Below, in pieces: positions 24,742-32,568 of a stretch of 64,000 bases of DNA. Position 1 is the stretch's first letter, and each line of letters starts with the position of its first letter. Source of the stretch: Tessaracoccus rhinocerotis (GTDB lineage Bacteria > Actinomycetota > Actinomycetes > Propionibacteriales > Propionibacteriaceae); NCBI RefSeq assembly GCF_007197885.1, contig NZ_VKKG01000001.1, forward strand, positions 704,334 to 768,333. Direction: 5' to 3'. A model generated the notes under the pieces. It searched no databases and was not told where the DNA came from. It saw only the letters and a program-made list of their open reading frames with translations. A program made the position numbers and the translations under genes.

Positions 24742-26107
24742 GGCTCACCTCGTCCTCGGGAAGGGCACGGCGTGGAACCGCCGTGAACACGCCGGTGCGC
24801 TGCCAACGCTGCCACTGGAGCCCCTGCCCCCTCGAGAAGCGCCACAGGCTCCGCACGAGCGCCTGCAACTCGACGGCGTCCACCAGGTAGATCGTGACCC
24901 AGGCGCCAGGAGCGAGCAGCAACAGGTTGAGGTTCTCCCTCCGCTTCGGGTCGGTGAGGACCTGCAGGGTGATCACGGCCGTGATCAGGACCACGTAGAG
25001 GGCGAGGGGCAGGAAGTCCGACGTGGCGAAGGTGTAGGTGATCAGCACCACCAGCAGGAACACCTCGAGCAGCAGCAGGACCTCGCACAGCAACGCCACG
25101 GGCAGCACGAGCAGCGTGAGGAGCCTGCTGTGGTGCGGTCGCAGGCTGAAGAACAGGTGGCGGTAACGCCAGAACGTCGTGAGTCGGCCGAACTTCCAGC
25201 GCAGTCGCTGCTTGGCCAGGCCCGTCACGTCCGTGGCGCCCTCGGTCCAGACCACGGCGTCGGGTGCGTACTGGATGGTCATGCCCGCGTCCTGGATCCT
25301 GGTGGACATCTCGATGTCCTCGGTGATGATCGTCTCGTCGAAGCCGCCCAGTTCCTCGAACACCGAGCGGCGGTAGGCCGCCGCGGCCCCACCCACGATG
25401 TAGATCGAGTCGAGCAGCGAGTCCGCCTTCTTGAAGTAGAAGCCGTAGAGGTACTCCAACTGCTGCAGGAGGCCGATGCCGCTGCGCCGGTTGCCGATCT
25501 TCACGTTCCCGGCCACCGACATCACGCGCTCGTCCTCGAACCGCTGCACGATCCGCTCCAGTGCCGCCGGGTCGACGACGCAGTCGGCGTCGATGGTGAC
25601 GATGATCTCGCCGCTGGCCAGGAGCAGGCCGGAGTTGAGGGCCCGGGACTTGCCGGCGTTGTCCTGGCGGTGCAGCACGAGGTGGCGACCCTCGTCCCGC
25701 CGGCAGCGTTGCGCCAGTCGGCACAGCCTCTCCCACGTGCCGTCGGTGGACCCGTCGTCCACGACGACCACCTCGACGTCCGAGTACGTGCTGGTCAGGA
25801 TCGACTTCACGGTGGACTCGATCCCCACCTCCTCGTTCCAGGCCGGCACGATGACGCTCACCCGCGGCCTGGCCGGGGCAGGCTCCCGTCGCAGCCGACG
25901 CCGCCGGCGTCGGGCCATGACCGGTTCGTACCAGGGCGCGACGAACAACTGGAGGGCGTAGCGCAGCAGCGACGGGGCGAACAGGGCGAGCAGCACCCAC
26001 CGTAGGAACAACCAGTCGTCGTCCGGGCGCACGTGGCGCGTCAGGAATAGGTGGAACACCATGAACGTCGCCGCGTAGCCGACGAGGTGTAGAACAGTTC
26101 TGCCCAT
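24725..26107 (-). CDS. Processive family-2 glycosyltransferase (hyaluronan/chitin synthase-like)
   Basis: 460 residues. Two N-terminal membrane helices are followed by a GT2 catalytic domain: VSVIVPAWNEEVGIESTVKS, VVVVDDGSTDGTW, IIVTIDADCVVDP (DxD), ETIITEDIEMS (TED) and KQRLRWKFGR, a variant of the processive Q/R-x-x-RW motif. Three or four C-terminal helices complete a synthase-like topology. It probably polymerises and exports a beta-linked polysaccharide or poly-GlcNAc-type chain. No accessory deacetylase or c-di-GMP PilZ domain lies nearby, so the product is unknown. It is convergent with the korB-linked membrane protein gene. Confidence 0.88.
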   Translation of the reverse strand: MGRTVLHLVGYAATFMVFHLFLTRHVRPDDDWLFLRWVLLALFAPSLLRYALQLFVAPWYEPVMARRRRRRLRREPAPARPRVSVIVPAWNEEVGIESTVKSILTSTYSDVEVVVVDDGSTDGTWERLCRLAQRCRRDEGRHLVLHRQDNAGKSRALNSGLLLASGEIIVTIDADCVVDPAALERIVQRFEDERVMSVAGNVKIGNRRSGIGLLQQLEYLYGFYFKKADSLLDSIYIVGGAAAAYRRSVFEELGGFDETIITEDIEMSTRIQDAGMTIQYAPDAVVWTEGATDVTGLAKQRLRWKFGRLTTFWRYRHLFFSLRPHHSRLLTLLVLPVALLCEVLLLLEVFLLVVLITYTFATSDFLPLALYVVLITAVITLQVLTDPKRRENLNLLLLAPGAWVTIYLVDAVELQALVRSLWRFSRGQGLQWQRWQRTGVFTAVPRRALPEDEVSLTGPR

Positions 26108-26214
26108 TGGGCACCTTCCGGGACCAAGTCCCCCGGCGCCACACTTTACGCGGGGCCCCGCAGTCGGGCAATCCGGCCGTCGTCCTGTTGCGCCCGGCCG
26201 CTACGCTTGCGGTC

Positions 26215-28164
26215 ATGAAGCCGAGTCTCAACTTCGACCATTTCGACCCGACGATCCGCCCGCAGGACGACCTCTTCCGGCACGCCAACGGCACGTGGCT
26301 GCGCACCGTCGAGATCGACGCGGACAAGTCCACCGCCGGCGGCTTCGTCGACCTGCGCGACGAGTCCGAGCGCCATGTCCAGGAGATCATCTCCGAGCTC
26401 TCCGTCGAGGACCCGGCATCCGAGGCCGGCAAGATCGCCAACCTCTACGCGTCATTCATGGACACCGAGCACATCGAGGCGCTCGGCGCCACACCGCTGT
26501 ACCCGATCCTGAACATGATCCAGGACATCGCCTCGGTCTCCGACTTCTCCCGCCACCTGGGCTGGAGCCTGCGCCACGGCTTCTCGTCGCTGATCGCCTT
26601 CGGCGAGGAGTCCGATCCCGGAGACCCGCAGCGCTACGTGATGTTCGCGGAGCAGGCTGGCCTGGGCCTCCCGGACGAGGCCTACTACCGCGAGGACAAG
26701 CACGCCGAGACCCGTCAGGCATACCGGGCCCACCTCCAGCAGGTCTTCGAGCTGGCCGGCTTCCACGACGCCCCCGAGCAGGCGCACGCCGTGTTCGAGC
26801 TGGAGACCGCGATCGCGGAGCACCACTGGGACAAGGTCCGCACGCGCGACCTGCGTCAGATGTACAACCCGAAGACGTGGGCCGAGTTCACAGCCCTGGC
26901 CGTCGGCTTCGACTGGGACGCCTTCGTCGATGGTGCAGAGCTCCCCGTCGACAAGGTGGCCGACGTGGTTGCCTGCCAGCCCTCGTTCGACGAGGCCGCC
27001 GGCGACCTGCTGACGTCCCAGCCGCTGGACGCGTGGAAGTCCTGGGCGCGGTGGAAGGCCATCGCTGCCCTCTCCCCCTACCTTTCCCAGGACTTCGTCG
27101 ACGCCCGCTTCGACTTCTACGAGCGGACCCTGCAGGGCACCGAGGAACTGCGCCCACGCTGGAAGCGCGCCGTCGCCCTGGTCGAGGGTGCCATGGGCGA
27201 GGCGGTGGGCAAGATCTACGTCGAGCGCCACTTCCCGCCCGCGGCGAAGGACGCGATGGACGAACTCGTGGCCAACCTGCTCGCGGCCTACCGCGAGTCG
27301 ATCGAGAAGCTCGACTGGATGACGGACGCCACCCGCGCGGAGGCGCTGGACAAGCTGTCCAAATTCAAGCCGAAGGTGGCCTACCCGAACAAGTGGCGCG
27401 ACTACTCGGACCTGCAGGTCGACCGGGAGGACCTGGTGGGCAACGTGCTGGCGATCCACTCCTTCGACATGGACTTCACCCTCTCCAAGCTCGGCGGTCC
27501 GATCGACCCCGAGGAGTGGCTGATGTACCCCCAGACGGTCAACGCCTACTACCACCCCCTGCGCAACGAGATCGTGTTCCCGGCGGCGATCCTGCAGCCC
27601 CCGTTCTTCAACGTCGAGGCGGACTCGCCCGTCAACTACGGCGCGATCGGCGCGGTGATCGGCCACGAGATCGGCCACGGCTTCGACGACAAGGGCTCCA
27701 CCGCCGACGGTGACGGAAGGCTGCGCGACTGGTGGACGGAGGAGGACCGGACCGCGTTCGAGGAACGCACCAGGGCCCTCATCGGCCAGTACGAGGTCCT
27801 CTCCCCCGAGGGCGCCGACGGCGAGAAGGTCAACGGCGAGCTCACCATCGGCGAGAACATCGGGGACCTCGGCGGCCTGGGGATCGCCTACAAGGCGTGG
27901 CTGCTCTCCGGCGGCGACGTCGACGGCGACCCGGTCGACGGGCTCACCCCGGCGCAGCGCTTCTTCCTGGGCTGGGCAGCGGCCTGGCGCTCCAAGGTGC
28001 GTCCCGAGGCGGCCAAGCAGCGCCTGGCGACCGACCCGCACTCCCCCAACGAGTTCCGCTGCAACCAGATCGTGCGCAACCTCGACGCCTTCCACGAGGC
28101 CTTCGGCGTGACCGAGGACGACCGGCTCTGGCTGGCCCCGCAGGAGCGGGTCAGCATTTGGTGA
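26215..28164 (+). CDS. M13 family (neprilysin/PepO-type) zinc endopeptidase
   Basis: 649 residues from the ATG at 26215; the upstream frame is open but unconvincing. The M13 N-terminal domain starts PTIRPQDDLFRHANGTWL. The substrate-binding NAYYHPLRNEIVFPAAILQPPFF, the zinc site VIGHEIGHGFDDKG (HExxH) and the third ligand in GENIGDLGGLGIAYKAW are intact, as is the C-terminal CNQIVRNLDAFHEAF. There is no signal peptide, so it is a cytosolic oligopeptidase like lactococcal PepO. A -10-like TACGCT ends 7 bases before the ATG, which suggests a leaderless transcript. Confidence 0.95.
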   Translation: MKPSLNFDHFDPTIRPQDDLFRHANGTWLRTVEIDADKSTAGGFVDLRDESERHVQEIISELSVEDPASEAGKIANLYASFMDTEHIEALGATPLYPILNMIQDIASVSDFSRHLGWSLRHGFSSLIAFGEESDPGDPQRYVMFAEQAGLGLPDEAYYREDKHAETRQAYRAHLQQVFELAGFHDAPEQAHAVFELETAIAEHHWDKVRTRDLRQMYNPKTWAEFTALAVGFDWDAFVDGAELPVDKVADVVACQPSFDEAAGDLLTSQPLDAWKSWARWKAIAALSPYLSQDFVDARFDFYERTLQGTEELRPRWKRAVALVEGAMGEAVGKIYVERHFPPAAKDAMDELVANLLAAYRESIEKLDWMTDATRAEALDKLSKFKPKVAYPNKWRDYSDLQVDREDLVGNVLAIHSFDMDFTLSKLGGPIDPEEWLMYPQTVNAYYHPLRNEIVFPAAILQPPFFNVEADSPVNYGAIGAVIGHEIGHGFDDKGSTADGDGRLRDWWTEEDRTAFEERTRALIGQYEVLSPEGADGEKVNGELTIGENIGDLGGLGIAYKAWLLSGGDVDGDPVDGLTPAQRFFLGWAAAWRSKVRPEAAKQRLATDPHSPNEFRCNQIVRNLDAFHEAFGVTEDDRLWLAPQERVSIW

Positions 28165-28176
28165 GGTGACGCACCC

Positions 28177-29217
28177 CTAGTCCAGGGGAGCTGTCGAGCC
28201 CCGCACCACGAGGTGGGTGGCCAGCCGCATGGGGCCGGTGGTGGCGGGCCGGCCGGCGCGGCGGTCCATGAGCGAACGGACCGCCGCGGTGCCCATGTCC
28301 TCCAGGGGCTGCCGGACGGTGGTGAGGCCCGGGGCCGAGAGTCCCGCGATCAGGGTGTCGTCGAATCCGACGACGCTGACGTCGTGCGGGACCGACATCC
28401 CGAGCTGTCGTGCCGCCTGGAAAACGCCCAGCGCGGCGTCGTCACAGGCCGCGAAGATGCCGGTGGGGCGGACGTCCTCGGGGAGCGAGAGCAGCTCGAG
28501 GCCGGCGCGCAGCCCGGCCTCGTGGGAGAACTCGTCGCCAGCCACCAGCCGCGGGTCGTGCGGCAGTTCGTTCATGCTGAGAGCGGACAGGTAGCCCTGC
28601 AGCCGCTCCGTCGCGGGCACGGAACCAGGCGTCCCGCGGACGAAGCCGATGCGCCTGTGCCCCTGTTCGATCAGGTGCTGGGTGGCCTCGACGCCGCCGT
28701 TCCAGTTCGTGGCCCCGATGCTGGTGAAGTCCGGCGGCATGGCGTTGGCGGGGTCGATGGAGACCAGCGAGATCCCGAGCTCTCGGACCTTCGCCAACTG
28801 CCGGGAGGACAGCCTGGAGGTGACGACGATGACTCCGACGTAGTCCTGGGCCTTGACCATCTCGAACCAGTGGTCCCCCAGTGGAACCGGGTCCCGCTGG
28901 ACGCTGTCGGGCGGGGTGTACAAGGAGACGAGGGCCACACCGTGGGCCATGGCCGCGGTGGCGGCGCCACGCAGGATGTCCAGGGTGTACGTGCTGGTGA
29001 GGTTGTCGGCCACCAGCGCGATCAGCGGGTAGGAGTTGCGCTGCTCGCCTCCGGCAGGGACGTATCCCAGCGCCTCGGCCGCCGCCAGCACGCGTGCGCG
29101 GGTGGCTGTCGAGACGTCAACGCGGCCGTTGACCGCCTTGGAGGCAGTGGCACGCGAAACACCCGCTCGCCGCGCCACGTCATCAAGCCGTACACGCTCT
29201 CCAGTCAGTTCGCTCAC
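28177..29217 (-). CDS. LacI-family transcriptional regulator of the xylo-oligosaccharide locus
   Basis: 346 residues from a GTG. The DNA-binding helix-turn-helix reads RLDDVARRAGVSRATASKAVNGR, with hinge helix RARVLAAAEALGYVP. The periplasmic-binding-like core includes YPLIALVADNLTSTYT, GHRRIGFVRGTPGSVPATERLQGY and VSVVGFDDTLIAGLSAPGLTTVRQP. It is divergent from the sugar ABC and GH3 genes. A palindrome CGAAACGTTTCG sits in its own promoter spacer and a close relative lies in the transporter leader. It therefore probably represses both directions and is released by a xylan-derived sugar; the inducer is inference. Confidence 0.92.
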   Translation of the reverse strand: MSELTGERVRLDDVARRAGVSRATASKAVNGRVDVSTATRARVLAAAEALGYVPAGGEQRNSYPLIALVADNLTSTYTLDILRGAATAAMAHGVALVSLYTPPDSVQRDPVPLGDHWFEMVKAQDYVGVIVVTSRLSSRQLAKVRELGISLVSIDPANAMPPDFTSIGATNWNGGVEATQHLIEQGHRRIGFVRGTPGSVPATERLQGYLSALSMNELPHDPRLVAGDEFSHEAGLRAGLELLSLPEDVRPTGIFAACDDAALGVFQAARQLGMSVPHDVSVVGFDDTLIAGLSAPGLTTVRQPLEDMGTAAVRSLMDRRAGRPATTGPMRLATHLVVRGSTAPLD

Positions 29218-29223
29218 GCACTC

Positions 29224-29252
29224 AGCATACGAAACGTTTCGGGCATTGGCAA
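29224..29252 (-). promoter_or_regulatory. lacI promoter with embedded operator O1
   Basis: Minus strand -35 TTGCCA (29252-29247), a 17-base spacer, and -10 TATGCT (29229-29224). The perfect palindrome CGAAACGTTTCG (29230-29241) fills most of the spacer, so a bound repressor would block RNA polymerase. The expected start coincides with the GTG at 29217, so the mRNA should be leaderless. Confidence 0.6.
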
Positions 29253-29280
29253 CGCCTGTGTAACACTAGTTGTCGCTCAG

Positions 29281-29343
29281 TTGACAGAATTAGAACTACG
29301 GTTAAACTAATCCTACCTAGCACGTTTCGCGAAAGCTTTCGCG
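29281..29343 (+). promoter_or_regulatory. Sugar ABC operon promoter and operator O2
   Basis: A perfect -35 TTGACA (29281-29286) and a weaker -10 TAAACT (29303-29308) with a 16-base spacer. The perfect palindrome CGCGAAAGCTTTCGCG (29328-29343) lies about 13 bases after the predicted start. Its core CGAAAGCTTTCG differs from O1 only in the central two bases. The position downstream of the start favours repression. Confidence 0.6.
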
Positions 29344-29364
29344 AAGGCAAACCTGGAGGTTTCA

Positions 29365-30684
29365 ATGAAGAAGCGACGGATCCTTGGGATCGCTGCAGCC
29401 GCATCAATGCTGCTCACCGCCTGCGGCGGGGCCACCGACGGCCCCGGCGACGGCGCGACCACCGGCGGGGGTGACACCACGACCGCACAGGGTGAGGACG
29501 TGACCCTGCGCTGGTGGCACAACTCGAACACCGGCGACGGCAAGGACTACTACGACAAGGTGGCTGCGGACTTCGAGGCCGCCAACCCCGGCGTGACCAT
29601 CGAGGTCAGCGCCATGCAGCACGAGGACATGCTCACCAAGCTCGAGGCTGCCTGGCAGTCCGGTGACGTCCCCGAGGTCTACATGGAGCGCGGCGGCGGC
29701 GAGCTCGTCGACAAGGTCGAGGTCGGCCTCGTCAAGGACCTCACGGACCTCGTGCCGGAGACCATCGAGACCGTCGGCGGCAGCGCGGCGGGCTGGCAGG
29801 TCGACGGGCGCACCTACGCCCTGCCCTTCTCGATCGGCGTCGTCGGGTTCTGGTACAACACCGAGCTCTTCGAGCAGGCCGGCATCGAGGGCACTCCCGA
29901 GACCATGGCAGACCTGTACGACGCGGTCGACAAGCTGAAGGCAGCCGGCATCGAGCCCATCTCGGTCGGCGCCGGCAGCAAGTGGCCCGCAGCGCACTAC
30001 TGGTACTACTTCGCGCTGCGCCAGTGCAGTGCCGAGGTCATCGACACCGCCACCACCACCCTCGACTTCTCCGACCCGTGCTTCATCCGTGCGGGCGAGA
30101 GCCTGCAGGAGCTGGTCGCGGCCGAGCCGTTCAACGCGGGCTTCCTCACCACCGAGGCCCAGTCCGGCCCCACGAGCGCTTCGGGACTCCTCGCCACCGG
30201 CAAGGTCGCGATGGAACTCGCCGGCCACTGGGAGCCCGGCGTCATGCAGGGCCTGACCGAGGACGGCACCGGCCTCGGCGACGCCACCGGCTGGTTCCCG
30301 TTCCCCGCGGTCGACGGCGGCGAGGGTGACCCGAGCTTCCCGCTCGGCGGCGGCGACGCCTGGGGCGTCCCCGAGACCGCACCGCAGCAGGCCGTCGACT
30401 TCGTCGAGTACCTGCTCTCCGACGAGATCCAGCAGGGCTTCGCGGAGTTGGACATGGGTCTGCCCACCAACCCGAACGCCACCGAGTTCGTCCAGGACGA
30501 GGCGCTCGCCGCACTCCTCGAGGTGCGTGACTCCGCAGAACGCGTCCAGCTCTACCTGGACACGGCCTTCGGAACCTCCGTCGGTGGCGCGATGAACGAC
30601 GAGATCGCGCTGGTCTTCGCCGGCCAGTCGAGCCCGCAGGGCATCGTCGACGCCATCCAACAGGCAGCTGACGCGGAGAAGTAA
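29365..30684 (+). CDS. Sugar ABC transporter, substrate-binding lipoprotein
   Basis: 439 residues. The signal peptide has lipobox LTAC (Cys20), then a Gly/Thr-rich linker. The family-1 binding fold starts VTLRWWHNSNTGDGKDYYDKVAADFEAANPGVTIEV. A ligand-stacking Trp is likely in SKWPAAHYWYYFALRQ, and GHWEPGVMQGL follows. It resembles xylobiose/cellobiose-type binding proteins, and the GH3 gene and LacI regulator beside it suggest xylo-oligosaccharides; the ligand is inferred. GGAGG lies five bases before the ATG. It is the first gene of the four-gene operon under operator O2. Confidence 0.92.
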   Translation: MKKRRILGIAAAASMLLTACGGATDGPGDGATTGGGDTTTAQGEDVTLRWWHNSNTGDGKDYYDKVAADFEAANPGVTIEVSAMQHEDMLTKLEAAWQSGDVPEVYMERGGGELVDKVEVGLVKDLTDLVPETIETVGGSAAGWQVDGRTYALPFSIGVVGFWYNTELFEQAGIEGTPETMADLYDAVDKLKAAGIEPISVGAGSKWPAAHYWYYFALRQCSAEVIDTATTTLDFSDPCFIRAGESLQELVAAEPFNAGFLTTEAQSGPTSASGLLATGKVAMELAGHWEPGVMQGLTEDGTGLGDATGWFPFPAVDGGEGDPSFPLGGGDAWGVPETAPQQAVDFVEYLLSDEIQQGFAELDMGLPTNPNATEFVQDEALAALLEVRDSAERVQLYLDTAFGTSVGGAMNDEIALVFAGQSSPQGIVDAIQQAADAEK

Positions 30685-30690
30685 GCACAA

Positions 30691-31686
30691 ATGTCAGCCT
30701 CCACCCTCGCAACAACCTCCACCGGCGGGCGCTCCATCTCGGAGCGCCCGCCCGGGCAGGGTCCCCGCAAACGGCGCCGCAACTGGGGCATGGCCCTCGA
30801 GGTGCTGCTGTTCACGGCCCCTGCGCTCATCCTGTTCGCGATGTTCGTCGTGTGGCCCATGCTGCGGGCGGTGGAGCTGTCCGTCTTCCGCTGGAAGGGC
30901 TTCGGACCGCTGGTCGACTTCGTCGGACTGCGAAACTACATCTCGGTGCTCACCGACGACGTGTTCCTGGGTGCCCTCGGGCACAACATGTTCATCGTGG
31001 TCGCGTCGATCGCCATCCAACTGCCCATCGGCATCGCGATCGCGCTGCTGCTGAACCGGAAGATGAAGTTCCAGGGCCTGGTGCGGACCCTCGTGTTCGT
31101 GCCCTACGTCCTGGCCGAGGTGATCGCCGGCGTGGTGTGGTTCCAGCTTCTCACCCCGCGCTACGGCTTCATCGAGAACGTGCTGAGCGCCATCGGGATC
31201 ACCCCACCCCCCCAGGGCTTCCTCGGGACACCCGAGATCGCCCTGTGGACCGTCATGGTGGTGCTGACCTGGAAGTACGTCGGCCTCGCCATCATCCTGT
31301 TCCTGGCCGGCCTGCAGTCGATCCCGGCCGACGTGGACGAGGCAGCCCAGATCGACGGCGCCTCGTGGTGGCGGATCCAGTGGCACATCACCATCCCGCT
31401 GCTCGGCCCCACGCTGCGGACCTGGGCGTTCCTGTCCATGGTCGGCTCGCTGCAACTGTTCGACATGGTTTGGATCCTCACCAAGGGCGGTCCCGCGAAC
31501 GCCACCACCACCATGGCGACGTTCCTGATCAACGAGGGCACCCGGCGCTCCAACTACGGCATCGCCGGTGCCGCATCGGTCGTCCTGTTCGTAATCGCCC
31601 TCGTCCTGGCGCTGGTCTACCAGAGGTTCGTCCTCGGCCGCGACAACCAGCAGGACGTCCAGCCCCGGAAGAAGGCCGGCCGATGA
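30691..31686 (+). CDS. Sugar ABC transporter, permease 1 (MalF-like)
   Basis: 331 residues starting 6 bases after the lipoprotein gene. A basic N-terminal tail of about 35 residues leads to six membrane helices. The EAA-type loop reads DVDEAAQIDGASWWRIQWHITIPLLGPTL, typical of CUT1 sugar permeases. LNRKMKFQGLVRTLVFVPYVLAEVIAGVVW is the usual MalF-like core. It pairs with the next permease; no ATPase gene is in the operon, so a shared MsiK-type ATPase elsewhere probably powers it, as in Streptomyces. Confidence 0.93.
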   Translation: MSASTLATTSTGGRSISERPPGQGPRKRRRNWGMALEVLLFTAPALILFAMFVVWPMLRAVELSVFRWKGFGPLVDFVGLRNYISVLTDDVFLGALGHNMFIVVASIAIQLPIGIAIALLLNRKMKFQGLVRTLVFVPYVLAEVIAGVVWFQLLTPRYGFIENVLSAIGITPPPQGFLGTPEIALWTVMVVLTWKYVGLAIILFLAGLQSIPADVDEAAQIDGASWWRIQWHITIPLLGPTLRTWAFLSMVGSLQLFDMVWILTKGGPANATTTMATFLINEGTRRSNYGIAGAASVVLFVIALVLALVYQRFVLGRDNQQDVQPRKKAGR

Positions 31687-32561
31687 CCGCCACTACCCTG
31701 GCCGCCCCGGCCACCCAGGACTCCCCGACCCGCCGCCGCCACCGCGACGGCAGCGCGGGCCCCGTCACCTACTTCATCGCCCTCGTGCTCGTGGCGTTCA
31801 CCCTCGGGCCGGTCCTCTACGCCGTCCTCGGCGGGTTCCGCACCAACGCGCAGCTGGCCGAGAACCCCGCCGGCATGCCGGACCCGTGGGTCTGGACCAA
31901 CTACATCGGGGTTGTGGCCAACCCCAGCTTCTGGGTCTACGCGATGAACTCGACGGTCATCGCCCTGCTCACCACCGTGATGGTGATGCTGTTCGGCCTG
32001 ATGGCCGCCTACCCCTTGGCGCGCTACAACTTCCGCCACCGCGAGAAGCTGTACATGATCTTCGTGACCGGACTGCTGTTCCCGGCCACCGTCGCCGCCA
32101 TCCCCCTGTTCATCATCATCAGCAAGGACCTCGGCCTGAGCAACAACTGGTGGGGCATCGCGCTCCCCCAGGCCGCCTTCGCGCTGCCGATGACAATCGT
32201 CATCCTGCGACCCTTCCTCCAGGCCATCCCACCGGAGCTTGAGGAGGCTGCCTTCATCGACGGCGCCAGTCGGCTGCGAGTGTTCACCCGCATCATGCTC
32301 CCCCTCTCCGGGCCGGGGCTGGTCACCGTCGGCGTGCTCGCGTTCGTCGGTTCCTGGAACGCCTACCTGCTGCCGCTGCTGCTGCTGCAGGGAGACATGC
32401 GCACGCTCCCCCTGGGCGTCGCCGACTACTCCTCCGAGCACTCGTCCGACACCGCCGGCGTGTTCGCGTTCACGACCCTCTCCATGATTCCCGCACTCAT
32501 TTTCTTCCTCGCCATGCAGCGCCGCATCGTCGGTGGCCTGCAGGGCGCGGTGAAGGGCTGA
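31683..32561 (+). CDS. Sugar ABC transporter, permease 2 (MalG-like)
   Basis: 292 residues; the ATG overlaps the stop of permease 1 by 4 bases. Six membrane helices are present. The EAA loop reads IPPELEEAAFIDGASRLRVFTRIMLPLSGPGL, and YPLARYNFRHREKLYMIFVTGLLFPATVAAIPLFI is the characteristic MalG-like segment. It forms the membrane channel with permease 1 for the sugar delivered by the lipoprotein encoded at 29365-30684. The GH3 gene starts within 8 bases. Confidence 0.93.
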   Translation: MTATTLAAPATQDSPTRRRHRDGSAGPVTYFIALVLVAFTLGPVLYAVLGGFRTNAQLAENPAGMPDPWVWTNYIGVVANPSFWVYAMNSTVIALLTTVMVMLFGLMAAYPLARYNFRHREKLYMIFVTGLLFPATVAAIPLFIIISKDLGLSNNWWGIALPQAAFALPMTIVILRPFLQAIPPELEEAAFIDGASRLRVFTRIMLPLSGPGLVTVGVLAFVGSWNAYLLPLLLLQGDMRTLPLGVADYSSEHSSDTAGVFAFTTLSMIPALIFFLAMQRRIVGGLQGAVKG

Positions 32562-32568
32562 TCCCCCC

